From Cacajao melanocephalus (lineage: Eukaryota; Chordata; Mammalia; Primates; Pitheciidae), in NCBI GenBank assembly GCA_963573385.1, contig CAUYLG010076855.1, positions 1 through 64,000 of the forward strand: 64,000 nucleotides of DNA, given 5' to 3'. A model generated the notes under the pieces. That model searched no databases, was not told where the DNA came from, and saw only the letters and a program-made list of their open reading frames with translations. A program made the translations under genes and the position numbers. Positions 24,201-35,813 of this stretch are shown in pieces. How positions within the stretch are numbered: position 1 is the stretch's first letter; each line of letters opens with the position of its first letter.

Positions 24201-26286
24201 AGCCCACCAATAAAAACAGGACACAAACAAGCTTGCAATCACCAATTTAGTGTCTATAAACAGATAGTGAAGGATCACAACAAACTGAGGAAATAATCAT
24301 CTAACATAATATCTGAATAAAACCAACAGAGAATAAGAAGCATATGAAGAGGAGACAAACAATGATAAAATAGAGCTATGCTGAATCATAGTGGGAGAAG
24401 GAGATATTGTATGTGTTTTATGTTGGGGGAGGGAGGAAGATATTTAAGAGAAGATCTAGTTCTGAGAATGTTAAAATCCAGTTTTCCACAGTAGAATGTA
24501 AATAGTTGATATTTAAAATTTTAAAATAAGAAAGAAGTGTTAAGGTTATATTTGAAGAAAACATGGAGCACATGGGAGGTTATATCACAATTCCTTTCCC
24601 TTCCAGGGAAGGCAGGGACTGCAGGAAAAAGACATTACATTTAACTTTCTAAGTGTCCCTGGAGATCACTGAGCAGCACAGAGGGAAGAAACTCTGGATT
24701 GGAAGAGCAATCAATTAGAGAAAGAATGAAATCTAAAGACAGATAATCCTATCATGTGGAGGAAGACATTATCCATCAAGGTTTCTGTCTGGTGATATGT
24801 ATAGACGTGATTTTGTTCCTCAATTATGATGGCTGGTAACATTCAGTTCACAAGGTGTCAAGGATTCTGGCTCTGTGACTCTGCGAAAAACAGTCTGGGT
24901 GGTCTGCATCTAGTTAAATTGAGCTCCTCATTTGTGCACTCCAGGTCTAGCAACACCCCCACCCCCAGAATATACACTGGGCACTCTGAATACTCTGTGG
25001 GAAGCATCACCTGCCCGTGCCTAAATACATCACTAATGAGAGGAATGAAATCACTACCATAGGTTTAGGCTGGTCAACATTTATTCATTGTGCTGGAAGC
25101 AAAGTTGTCTTTTTTAGGAACATAGTGTTTCATGCAAGGGAGGAGGGACAATGCGACCACTTTATAGGGGGTCAGCCAATATTCTATCTGTAAGTAGTTA
25201 CAAATTTGTCTTCTATTTCAAGTATTTATAGCTCTTATTTAATTTTTCTGATCATATAAAACTGGGCTAAGAAGTTTAGGACAGCATTACAAAATGGTGG
25301 AGATATTATGGTGTTTCTGCGTTTTACCGCTGCACGTCAGGTGCCTGTATGAGGTTTCCAATTAAAACAAAATTTAAATTTGTTGATCTTAATAAGAAGT
25401 TTTTATTTTTAAAATTAAGTATGAATGCTAAATTTTATTTTTTTAACTATCATAATTTTTCAAGTTTTCTACTCTACATATTATTTGTTTCTGTGCTGTT
25501 AGATAGAAAAATTAATAGATATATTTCATGAGAAACAGTCTACTATTTGTTGGATGTTTATGTATTAATCACGGTATATTATTCTATAAATGCACCTCAA
25601 TTACTAATATTTTATATTTAGAATTTAGAGTTTACATTAAAATTAAGAATTGGTCTGCAATTTTTTTTCTTTTAAAGTACACTAGTTTATAGTTTTTACT
25701 ATCAAAATTATCCTATAATCCTAGTGTTATGAAAAAGAATTGTTATTTCTCTGTCTGAAAAAGTTTAAATGACAAAAGAGTTATTAATACCTTCAAAGCT
25801 GAAACACCTTACCAGTGACACAGTATGGGCCTGAGGCCTTTGGAAAGTATCTCTTTGAAAATTTGAACAATTCCTTTCACAGTTATTGTTCTGCTTATGT
25901 TAGCTAAATTTTATTAAATTATGCTTTGTATGCTTTCCTAAAAAGCTGTTTTATCTAGATTTTAATGTATTGTTGTAAAGTTATATAATATAGCCAATAA
26001 TTATTTCATTATTTCCCTGTATGTTGATCATGTGCTTGTTCTCATTTCTAAATTTGTGTATTTATATACTAATTTTTACTTAGGATAGCTAGAGAAATAT
26101 AGTTTAGTCGACTATTTCTCAGCCATTGTTTTTTGTTCTTATTTTTCTAAAAATGAGAGTTCAAAAACTTTCAAAAACTATGACATTTCTATAAAGTTGT
26201 CTTTGTGGTTTTTATACTTTTAAAAAAATAAGTTTGAGATTATGATAAAGGAACAGCTAAAAAACCATGCCATAATACATTTAAGG
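21255..26286. other. Five kilobases without a recognised element
   Basis: The longest stretch of the window in which I recognise no gene or repeat. Around 22,280-22,420 there is faint similarity to a MIR-class SINE (ctagaatattagagctgcaa). 23,860-24,230 and 24,820-25,075 are less AT-rich than their surroundings but show no splice-bounded reading frame, domain or repeat consensus I know. The short frames here (22,338-22,571; 23,974-24,210; 24,826-25,062) lack any recognisable product. Confidence 0.4.
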
Positions 26287-26391
26287 ATATGGTCTGTGGA
26301 TTTAGACTGAATTCAAATCCAAGGCCTTCTACTTACCTGCTCTGGAACTTTGAAGAAGTTACTTCATTGCTTCTGTTTTCCTTTTTAAAAT
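26287..26391 (+). mobile_element. MIR SINE, left part
   Basis: tggatttagactgaattcaa, then tctacttacctgctctggaa, gaagaagttacttcattgct and tctgttttcctttttaaaat follow the MIR core in sense. It is interrupted by the Alu and resumes after 26,709 (gagaaattaatacatataaa). Confidence 0.65.
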
Positions 26392-26406
26392 TCTGAAATG
26401 GCTTTT

Positions 26407-26694
26407 TTTTTTTTTTTTTTAGAAAGAGTCTCTCTCCATCGCCAGGGTGGAGTGCAGTGGCCCCGCCTCACTGCAATTTCCGTTTTCCGGTTTCAAGCAA
26501 TTCTCCTGCCTCAGTCTCCTGAGTAGCTGGGACTTCAGGCACACACCACCACACCCAGCTAATTTTTTGTACTTTTATTAGAGATGGGTTTTCACCATGT
26601 TGGCCAGGATGGTCTCCATCTCTTGACCTCGTGATCCGCCTGCCTCGGCCTCCCAAAGTGCTGGGATTACAGGTGTGAGCCACTGCACCCGGCC
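26407..26694 (-). mobile_element. AluSc-like SINE, full length, inside the MIR
   Basis: Antisense Alu with a poly-T start (26,403-26,420). On the Alu strand it has gatcacgaggtcaagagatg and gagaccatcctggccaacat, the combination typical of AluSc. It is flanked by a perfect 15-bp target-site duplication, tctgaaatggctttt (26,392-26,406 and 26,695-26,709). It is the cleanest insertion in the window. The 71-codon minus-strand frame in it is Alu, not a gene. Confidence 0.97.
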
Positions 26695-26709
26695 TCTGAA
26701 ATGGCTTTT

Positions 26710-27289
26710 ATGGTAGCATCCAACTTTTAGGATTGGCTTGGGAGAAATTAATACATATAAATAATTTTAAATGGTACTGCCGCATGTATGATTTTAAAAA
26801 TATTTAAAAACTCAGGACAGTTTAGCTTACATGCATATTGCAGACTTCATCAATATAGTGATCCTCTTTGTCCAATATACTGATTTATTTTTTATCTTTA
26901 GAACACGTTCTTCCTAATACTTATATCTTTTGTATTTTGTTAACACCATTTAATTACTTACTCATCCTTCAGGGTTATCCCAACAAAATGGGAACCTGGC
27001 CATTTGCTGGTCCTGGGCTGCTACTGCTAAAATTCAAATAGGATTTCCTGATAAGTAAAGCTGAAGAAAAACTATGACTATGAGCTATTGTTTACACATA
27101 CTTGACTAGAGTAAGTGAGAGAAGCCACACAGCAAGAAAAGCTGAGTGGTTCCTCAAGCGCACAGGCTCAACGTTTCCCACATAAGTACTATACTTCCTC
27201 TTTGGGACATTTCTTCTCTGTCTGTGCCACAGCTCCTCAGGAGACTTCATCATCTATAGCCCCACCACTAATTACTTTTTATTTCTCCA
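26710..27289. other. MIR remainder, then unrecognised sequence
   Basis: The first 80 bases continue the MIR interrupted at 26,391. The rest shows no recognised element. The frame at 27,115-27,315 has no recognisable domain. Confidence 0.4.
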
Positions 27290-27600
27290 GAGAAACAGAA
27301 GATATGACAGCCTGAAAATTCTGACAAGAGTTGGTGTTGAATTCTTGAGTCTGAAAGCATTTTGGAGGCAGGATTCATTCCTTTTTTGGGGACTGTAGTC
27401 TTTTATCTAAAAGCCTTCAGCTGGTTGGATAAAGCCTGCCCACATTATGGTGAGTAATCTGCTTTATGCAAAATCAACTGATTATAAATGTTAATTACAT
27501 CTTTAACAAAGTACCTTCATAGCAACTTATTGATTGGTGTTTGACCAATCAACTGGGCACCATATCATAGTTAAATGGATACATCAAAGTAACCAGCACA
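27290..27600. mobile_element. Probable old LTR remnant (MaLR/ERVL class), family uncertain
   Basis: cttgagtctgaaagcatttt, gccttcagctggttggataa, cccacattatggtgagtaat, gtttgaccaatcaactgggc and the following bases match a common medium-reiterated repeat that I believe is an LTR but cannot name securely. There is no internal coding sequence. Confidence 0.5.
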
Positions 27601-28099
27601 GATGAGATGTTAGTTATTACAGTGCCATTGCTCTCAGGTGTGGAGTTTACTGCTAGGACTATTTGGAGTGGACTTTGTGTACTGGGCCTGTGATAAGACC
27701 TTTAACTCTATCTGATCAAATCCTTTAAAGTTTGAAATCCTCCCTTTTGTGGATGAGTGTAGCACATTTCACCACTTTGCCTATTTTCTCCATCTATGAT
27801 GACTGACACTCTTTCTGAAGTCTGAAAAACAAGTTGTGTTTTTACCTAGAGGATATGTATGAAATGTTATGTAAAAATAAGATATATTGCAATAAAGAAA
27901 TTCAGGTATGTTTGGAACACATAAAGTACAAATATAAGCTATCCTATACAGGAATCCTCAAAATTCAATTTTATAATTTTTAATTAGAACATCAATTTTT
28001 AAAAATGTAATAAAATTAAAAATAGTACCATTACACTCTTCATTTCATTAATACACAAACATTTTTTAGCAAAGTTAAAGGCAATCAGAAAACAAATGA
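27601..28099. other. Intergenic sequence, nothing recognised
   Basis: AT-rich, with no supported gene or repeat. Confidence 0.4.
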
Positions 28100-28439
28100 A
28101 AGGTAAATTGTTGAGGTCATCCAAAGAAAAGTCTGAGAAACTGTTATAGTTTAGAGAAGCCTAAGGAGACATGAGGAATAAATGTAACATGTGATCCTGG
28201 AACAAAAAAAAGGCATTAGTAAAATCTAATGAAATCTAAGTAAAGTATGGATTTCAGTGAATAAGAAAGTACCAATATAGGTTGATTGGTTACAACAAAT
28301 GAACCATAATAATGTTAACAACAAGTGAAACTAAGTATGACATATGTGTGAATTATCTGTAATATTCTTGCAAATTTTTGTAAATCTAAAACGACTCTAA
28401 AGTATTTCAAAAATGTTATTGAGGAAAAACAAATTGCTG
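28100..28439 (+). mobile_element. L1M 3' end, rightward
   Basis: Follows a familiar L1M 3'UTR: gaagcctaaggagacatgag, gatcctggaacaaaaaaaag, aagtaccaatataggttgat, gtaaatctaaaacgactcta, ending in a decayed A-rich tail. It lies directly before the 5'UTR of the next L1. Confidence 0.7.
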
Positions 28440-28930
28440 AATTTTGCTTCCAGCAACTAGTATAATAGATTAGTAAAGGCTAGACATAACCTCCATAATA
28501 AACAGCTACAACATTAGAAAATAATACGTTAAATAAAACATTTTCAAACATCAAAAACTGGCAGCACAGGACTGTGATCCCTGAGAGAAGAAAAACAACT
28601 GAGCTAAGCCTATGAGTCCCCAGCTTTTCTGCCTGGATCACAGGCACATAAAGAAGAAACCCAGAGACCTATAGCCTCACTGAAGTGAGGAAATGAAGAC
28701 TGAAGTTTAGGGAAGTTAAGGCACCAGATTTACAGGGCAGTATGACAGAATGGAGAAAGCAATGCAGAAAATTAGTATCCAGAAAACAGAAAAGGTATTT
28801 CTTTCTGCCCTTCTGAACAAGATTTCTTATGTGTGCTGAATGAAAGTTCACAGAGCCAGCAATGAGCCACTAACGAGTTGTAAGTTCAAGAATTCTCAGA
28901 GCTCACAAACTTGAGGAGCTGTTTGAACAC

Positions 28931-29261
28931 AGTATCAGTCCATTTTCATGCTGCCAATAAAGACATACCCTAGACAGGGCAATTTACAAAGGAAAGAGGC
29001 TTAATTGTACTTTCAGTTCCACATAGCTGGGGAAGCTTCACAATCATGGTGGAAGACAAGGAGGAGGAAATCATGTCTTACATGGATGGCAGCAGGCAAA
29101 GAGAGAGCTTGTGCAGGGGAGCTTCTCTTTTTAAAACCATCAAGTCTCACTATCACAAGAATGACTCGTCCCCATGATTCAACTACCTTCCACTGGGTCC
29201 CTCCCAAAACATGTGGGAATTCAAGGTGATATTTGGGTAGGGACACAGCCAAACTACATCA
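28931..29261 (-). mobile_element. MSTA-type MaLR solo LTR inside the L1 5'UTR
   Basis: Antisense LTR: agtccattttcatgctgcc, agttccacatagctggggaa, tcacaatcatggtggaagac, ggatggcagcaggcaaagag, ccatgattcaactaccttcc, ggtagggacacagccaaact. It is flanked by aacac (28,926-28,930) and agcac (29,262-29,266), a five-base duplication with one change, as expected for LTR integration. Frames at 29,005-29,252 lie in it. Confidence 0.92.
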
Positions 29262-29754
29262 AGCACCAGTAAGCCAGAGGAGAGAATCCCCTCTGATCAC
29301 CTGGAATTGAGAAGAGACTCCAAGTGGGACATACCTTCCCACTACACCTAAAATATCCCTGGAGTGGAGGCTGCTCCAGGCTCTCTTTAGAAATGCTTTT
29401 AAAGCAGAACTCGAAAGAGTCAAACTCATCCACCAATTATTGCCTGCCAAAATGAAGCTTGAGTTTTTTTATAGAAATATTTAAAAAATACCCAACCATG
29501 CAATTTTCACAAAGCCAAGGAACTGTGAGTCTGCTTGCTTTTTCAGTTATCAGGATTATAGCCTGTGGCAAGTTCTGGGCCCTGCTCACCAGCTTCCTGA
29601 AAATAAACTTAGTGCTATTACAGGGGCACAACATGAGTAAGACCAGCCTTTCAGGCTGCAGGCTGTGTGAGAACTAAATGAGGCCTATGGCTGCTGGCTT
29701 TCCCCACTTCCCTGGTGATCTGTGTGAGGCAGCAGAGGCAGCCATATTCCCCCT

Positions 29755-29798
29755 GGGAACATAATTCCATTGGCCTGGGAACATAATTCCATTGGCCT
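29755..29798. repeat. Two perfect tandem copies of a 22-bp unit
   Basis: gggaacataattccattggc plus ct occurs at 29,755-29,776 and again at 29,777-29,798, followed by a further gggaac. It lies in the L1 5'UTR, where older L1 consensus sequences have this block once. Confidence 0.97.
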
Positions 29799-32566
29799 GG
29801 GAACCACATCTCCAACCCAGGCTAACACTGGCCCCACCTGATGGTCTTTCTCTACCCATCCTGGTGGCTGAAGACAAAGTACATAATCTCTTGGGGACTC
29901 TATGGCCCTGCCCACTGCCTGAGATACCTGAATAGTTGTTATCAAATGCAGCCCTGGGGAAATCTTGTATCCTGCCTATACTACCACAGCTGATGAGTTC
30001 TCAAAAGTGCCACCCCCTGGATGGAGGTCAACCAACACAAAATCATCTCACTTAAAAAAATACAACCAGGGACCCTCACAGAATCCACTTCACTCCCCTG
30101 CTACCTCCACCGGTGCAGGTGATGGTATCCATGGCTAAGAGACCTGAAGACTGACCACATCACAGTACTCTTTGCAAACACTCCCCAGTACCAGTTTGGA
30201 GACCAGTAGCTCTGCTAGGTGGCTAGATCCAGAAGAGAAATAATCACTGCAGTTCTACTCTCAGGAAGCTCCATCCCTAGGGGAAGCAGGAGCATACCAC
30301 ATCAAGGGAGCACCTTGAGGAACAAAAGAATCTAAACAGCAGTCCTTGAACTCTAGATCCTCCTTTTGACATAGTCTATCCAAGTGAGAAGGGATCAGAA
30401 AAACAATTCTGGTAATATGACAAAATAAGTTCTTTAACATACCAAAAAAATCATAATAGCTAATCAGCAATGAATCCAAACCAAGACAAAATCTCTGAAT
30501 TGCCAGAAAAAGAATTCAGAAGGCCAATTGTTAAGGTAAATCAAAAAGGCACCAGAGAAAGATGAATTCCAACCTAAAGAAATAATAATAATAATAATAT
30601 AGGATATAAGTAGAAAAATCTCCAGTGAAATAGATAGCATAGATAAATAAAAAACAAGCACAACTTCTGGAAATGAAGGACATACTTAGAGAAATGCAAA
30701 ATGCACTGTAAAGTCTTAGTAATAGAATCAGACACGTTTGAAAGAACTTCAGAGCTCAACAACAAGGCTTTCAAATTAACCCAATCTGAAAAAGACAAAG
30801 AAAAAAGAATTTTAAAAAATGAATAAAGCCTCCAAGAAGTCTGGTATTGTATTAAATGACAAAACCTAAGAATAATTGGTGTTCCCAAGGAAGAAGAGAA
30901 ATCTAAAATTTTGAAAAATATATTTGAGGGAATAATCCAGGAAAACTTCCCCAGCCTTGCTAGAGATCTAGACATCCAATTACAAGAAGCTCAAAGAACA
31001 CCTTGGAAACTCATCACAAAAAGATTGTTGCCTAGGTACATAGTCATCAGGTTATCTAAAGTTAAGAGGAAGGAAAGAATCTTAACAGCTGTGAGGCAAA
31101 GCACCAGATAACCTATAAAGAAAAAGCTATCAGATTAGCAGCAGATTTTTCAGCAGAAACTACAGGCTAAAAGGGATTGGGGTCCTATCTTTAGCCTCCT
31201 TAAGCAAAACAATTATCAGCCAAGAATTTTGTAGCCAGTGAAACTAAGCTTCATATATAGAGGAAAGATAGTCTTTTTCACTCAAACAAATGCTGAGAAA
31301 ATTCACCAGTACAAAGCTAGCACTACAAGAACTGCTAAAAGGAGCTCTACATTTTGAAACACATCTTTGAAATACAGCCAAATAGAATCTTCTTAAAGGA
31401 TAAATCTTATGGGACATATAAAACAGTAACACAATGAGGAAAAACAAGGTATTCAGATAACAAATTTAAAATTGAATAGAATAGTAGCTCACATCTCAAT
31501 ACTAACATTGAATGTAAATGGCCTAAATGCTCCAATTAAAAGCTACAGAACTGCAGAATGGGTAAGAACTCACCAATCCAGTGTTTGCTGTCTTCAAGAG
31601 ACCCACCTGACACATAAGAACTCACATACACTTAAAATAAAGGGCATAAAAAAGATATTCCATGCAAATGGACACGGAAAGTGAGCAGAAGTAGCTATTC
31701 TTATATCAGACAAAACAAACTTTAAAGCAACAGGAGTTAAGAAAAACAAAGATGGACATTACATAATGATAAAATGACTACTTCAACAGGAAAATATCAC
31801 AATCCTAAATATATATGCACATAACACTGGAGCTCCCAAATTTATAAAACAATTACTACTAAAAAAATGAGACAGACAACAACACAGTAATAGTGGGGGA
31901 CATTAGTACTCCACTAACAGCACTAGACAGATCATCAAGACAGAAAGTCAAAAAAGAAAAAATGGATTTAGACTACACCCTAGAACAAATTAACTTAACA
32001 GGTGTTTACAGAACACCTACCCAACAATTGTAGAATATACATTTTGTTCAACAGCACGGTAAACATTCTCCAAGATATACCATATGATAGGCCACAAAAC
32101 TAATCTCAACAAATTTAAGAAAATTGAAATTATAACAAGTAATTTCTCATACTACAGTGGCATAAAATTGGAAGTCAACTTCAAAAGGAAGCCTTAAAAA
32201 CATGCAGATATATGGAAAGTAAATAATCTGCTCCTGAATTATCACTGGGTCAACAACAAAATCAAAATGGAAATTAAAAACTTCTTTGAACTGAATGATA
32301 ATAATGACACAATCTATCAAAACCTCTGGAATACAGCAAATGCAGTACTAAAAAAAAAATTCATAGTATTTAGTGCCTACATTAAAAAGTCTGAAAAAGC
32401 ACAAATAAACAATGTAAGGTCACACCTCAAGGAACTAGAGACAAAAGAACAAATCAAACCCAGCAGAAGAAAAAAAATACCCAAGATGAGAACATAACTA
32501 AAGGTAACGGAAACAAACAAAAATACAGAAGATAAATGAATTTTAAAAGCTGGTTCATTGAAAAGA

Positions 32567-32727
32567 TACATACCATGGAATACTACTCAGCCATAAAAAG
32601 ATATGAAATAATGACATTCACAGCAACCCACATGGAATTGGAGACCACTATTCTAAGTGAAGTAACTCAGGAATGGAAAACCAAACATCGTAAGTGGAAG
32701 CTAAGCTATAAGGATGCAAAGGCATAA
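32567..32727 (+). pseudogene. In-frame fusion across the ORF2 deletion
   Basis: The 63-codon frame at 32,536-32,727 joins SWFIEKI, from just before the RT domain of ORF2, to MEYYSAIK and the ORF2 C-terminal tail in the same reading frame. There is no start context that would translate it and no promoter, so I treat it as a relic of the deletion event, not a gene. Confidence 0.8.
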
Positions 32728-32937
32728 AATGATAGAATGAACTTTGCGGATTTGGTGGTGGGAAGAGTGGGAGGGGAGTGAGAGATAAAAGACTGCACAT
32801 TGGTTACAGTGTACACTGCTCAGTGATGGATGCGCTGAAATCTCAGAAATCATCACTAAAGAAATTATTCATTTAACCAAACACCACCTTTTCCCTAAAA
32901 ACCTATTACATTTTAAAAAAATTAAATGAAAAATTCT

Positions 32938-34165
32938 CTAAGCATGCCAAGAAGCATAATTCTGTGCCTCAAAATCAGGCATTTTTTAAAAGCCAACAAA
33001 ATAGACTCCAAAATGTTAAATATGATGATAGAACTAGCAAACAAGAATTTTAAAAGAGCTATTATATTTTTGTACAGATTTTAAAAGATAAGATAAACAG
33101 AAAAGAAAGGAATGAAATGCACACAAAAAATACTTAAATAAATTTTTCTCTATTATCAGGAAAAAGCCAAGAATGTTTACTCTTGTTATTTCTATTCAAA
33201 TTGAACTGATTATTCTAGCTAGTGAAATAAAGCAAGAAAAAAAAGAAACCTAGGCATACACTTGAAAAGAAAGAAGTGGCTTTTATTTGCAAAAGACATA
33301 ATTGTATATGGAGAAAGTCTAAGAAATTTAATAGAGACTGCTGGAACTAATAACTGCCTTTAGCAAGGTCACAAAAAACAGGAACAATTTTAAAAATCAT
33401 TTGTTTGACTATATATCAGCAATAGACACAATTTTTAAAAATAAACGATACCATTATCAAAAACGTCAAAACGTGAAGTATTGTTGAATATAATTAATAA
33501 AAGTTATTTAACAATTTTACAATGAAATCTATAAATCATTAGAGTAGTTAAGGATGGCCTAAGTAAAAGGATATTTTTACCATATTACTGCATTGGAGAC
33601 ACTTAAATGTGGCAATTTGACACAAAGTGACCTACCGATCCAACACAATCAAAATCAATATCTCAGTAGATATTTTGTTTCTTTGTAGAAGAACCATCTT
33701 GCCTAAAATATGTATGAGAATATAAATGTTTTAAAATAGCCAAATCAATTTGGAAGGAATAAAATGGCTGCATTTCTGGGACATACTTTGGCTAGTTTTA
33801 AAATTTACTATAATGTTACAATCATTGAGACACCTATGTCAATATTTTTTTTCAACAAGGTGTCAAGGAAATTTCAAGGAAGGAAGGATAATCTTTTCAA
33901 CACCAGATGCAGAAAATGCTGGATATCTACAAATATTTTAAACAGGGAATCTTTACTTTACTTCATGTTGTACACAATAATTTAACTCAATATGAATCAC
34001 AGACGTAAACACAAAGACAAAAATTGTAAAATTTGTAAAAAACAAACATAAATACTTGGGATACTATTCTTTTATAGTTGACCATATTTCTTAGACTAAA
34101 GAATCATGAATCAAAAAAATGATACACTAGACTTCATGAAAATTAAATATATACATTAAAGTATA
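32938..34165 (+). mobile_element. Ancient L1M, mainly ORF2 RT and C-terminal region, rightward
   Basis: From 33,200: ctagctagtgaaataaagca, ttagcaaggtcacaaaaaac, aacacaatcaaaatcaatat, tttgtagaagaaccatcttg, atagccaaatcaatttggaa, tgtcaaggaaatttcaagga and ttcatgaaaattaa follow L1M ORF2 in order. Frames are destroyed. 32,938-33,180 is weaker and may be from the ORF1 region of the same class. Confidence 0.78.
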
Positions 34166-34640
34166 TACATAAAATTCGTATATATTAATATCTACAAATA
34201 ATTCATTGATAAACTTTGTTTTAGAAAACATATGATAATACTAAATACAAAGGAAGGTTTATCTTAATGTGATCATTTGTGGAAGTTTATTTGACAATGT
34301 GCATCAGGGCCTGAAATATCTTTATCCCTGTTTATGTATTATTTCAGATTCTAGAAACTTATCCTAAAGAAATAAAGCCAAATCATTAAAAGGCTATTAA
34401 ATATGGTATTACCAAAATAGAAAACAAAATAGTTTGAATTTACATGTATAATAGGTAAATCTGCTTTTGATATAATGTTTTTAATAAAAGATAAATCAGT
34501 AAATAAGGCAAATATAGAAATGTGGTTTAAAGTATTCTATATTCTATTTTCTTATACAATAAAAACATTTATTTCATGAAAAGTTGGCAAAATATATAAA
34601 AAAGTTACCTGTAATATGACTTCTTGGATATTAAGACTAT
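34166..34640 (+). mobile_element. AT-rich sequence with a short L1M ORF2-end fragment
   Basis: 34,270-34,410 (caatgtgcatcagggcctga, agaaacttatcctaaagaaa) resembles the end of ORF2 in the oldest L1M elements. The rest is unrecognised. Confidence 0.45.
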
Positions 34641-34656
34641 AACAATTTTGTGGAGC

Positions 34657-34775
34657 CTTTTTCTAGCAAATTGTATAAATGATACAGTAGAGGTATGTGT
34701 ATATATAGATATATACACATATGTGTACATATAGTTGTATATATATACACACACATATATATACACATATGTATG

Positions 34776-34806
<31 letters not shown>

Positions 34807-35045
34807 GTATATACAAATTGCCACAATTTTTTCTAGCAAATTGTATAAATTTTCTAGCAAATTGTATAAATGATACAGTACAGGTATGTGTATATATATA
34901 TATGTGTGTGTGTATATATATTTATATATATGGGTGTATATATATATGGGTGTATATATATATGGGTATATATATATGTATATATGTATATATGTATATA
35001 TATATGGGTGTATATATATATATTTTTATATATATATAGATAGAT
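34657..35045. repeat. Compound TA/TG/TATG microsatellite with duplicated flank
   Basis: Long runs of (TA)n, (TG)n, (CA)n and tatatggg-type units make up most of this block. The non-repetitive motif ttctagcaaattgtataaat occurs three times: at 34,661-34,680, at 34,831-34,850, and, from its second base through the final a, at 34,852-34,870. The first and third are both followed by gatacagta and ggtatgtgtatatata. The flank of the microsatellite has therefore been duplicated with it. The tyrosine/isoleucine-rich frames at 34,605-35,197 are translations of this repeat. Confidence 0.93.
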
Positions 35046-35454
35046 ATAAAGAATTTCTTTCTCTTCCTAGGTTGCTAAAAATGACACTTTTCTATTTTTT
35101 TCACAAATACATGTCGAATTTTGTTGAAAGTTTTTCTATATCTATTGAAATAATCGGATGGTATTTTTCTCATATACTATGTAAATACGGCAAATAACAT
35201 TGATTAATTTTCAAATAATTCAGTCAAATTCCTGAGTGAACTCCATGTGGTCATAATTCATTATCATTTTATATATTGCTGGATTCAATTTAGTAATATT
35301 TTTAAAGACTTTAATAACTACGCTCATGATGGCTATTGGTCTTCTGTTCTTACAATTTTGTCTTATTTTGGTGTTAGAACTATACTGGTATCATCTGTTA
35401 CCTCCTCTTCTATTTTCTGGAAGTGATCTGTAAAATTGGTAATATTCTTTTTAA

Positions 35455-35761
35455 CAAGATGCATCATAAGCTCTTTTCTGATTTTTTAAATTTGTATAAA
35501 TTTAGGGGGCACAAGTGTGGTTTTATTACATGGATATATTGCATACCGGTAAAGTCCAGACTCTTAGTGCAACCATTGTCCTAATAGTGTACATTGTACC
35601 CATCAAGTATTCTTTAATTCCTCACTCCCCTCTCACCCTCCCATTCTTCAGGTGTTTATTATTCCACATTCTGTGCATTTGTGTATATAATTTAGCTCCC
35701 AGGTACAAGTGAGAACATGTGGTATTTGACCTTCTGTCTCTATGCTATTTCACTTTTTGAC
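35455..35761 (-). mobile_element. 5'-truncated L1MA-type 3' end inserted in the L1M
   Basis: Antisense 3'UTR: agggggcacaagtgtggttt, ttacatggatatattgcata, tgtacattgtacccatcaag and aagtgagaacatgtggtatt. Bracketed by ttctttttaa (35,445-35,454) and ttcttttttaa (35,762-35,772), a probable target-site duplication. About 20 bases between the left duplication and the L1 3' end (caagatgcatcataagct) are not L1 tail. Confidence 0.78.
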
Positions 35762-35813
35762 TTCTTTTTTAAATATTTGGTAGATTTTACCTGTGCAGCC
35801 TTCCAGGTTTTGG

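Larger units (their letters stand above)
28440..32937 (+). mobile_element. L1 with 5'UTR, ORF1 and ORF2 remains, internally deleted
   Basis: A 5'UTR (from tgcttccagcaactagtat) is split by an MSTA LTR at 28,931-29,261 and resumes to about 30,450. ORF1 remains follow: a 66-codon piece at 30,911-31,111 contains NIFEGIIQENFPSLARDLDI and RYIVIRLSKVKRKERI, the conserved C-terminal half of the ORF1 RNA-binding protein. ORF2 begins near 31,472 with the endonuclease start (ILTLNVNGLNAPIK, SVCCLQETHL) and continues in broken frames to about 32,566. There it jumps from the sequence before the RT domain straight to the ORF2 C-terminus (MEYYSAIK, LSEVTQEWKTKHR). Roughly the whole reverse-transcriptase region is missing. 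The 3'UTR ends in an A-rich tail near 32,935. The age looks like L1MA/L1PB. It cannot make functional proteins. Confidence 0.9.

Noticed and set aside
22338..25062. Short frames in the repeat-poor stretch
   Set aside because: None shows a domain, consistent coding composition or splice boundaries.
29755..29798. Tandem 22-bp units considered as a repeat-spacer array
   Set aside because: They are two directly adjacent copies without spacers, in a mammalian L1, so not a CRISPR array.
30574..30975. 133-codon minus-strand reading frame
   Set aside because: It is antisense to the L1 5'UTR/ORF1 region and has low-complexity, hydrophobic composition.
34605..35197. Tyrosine/isoleucine-rich frames on both strands
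   Set aside because: They are translations of a TA/TG microsatellite.
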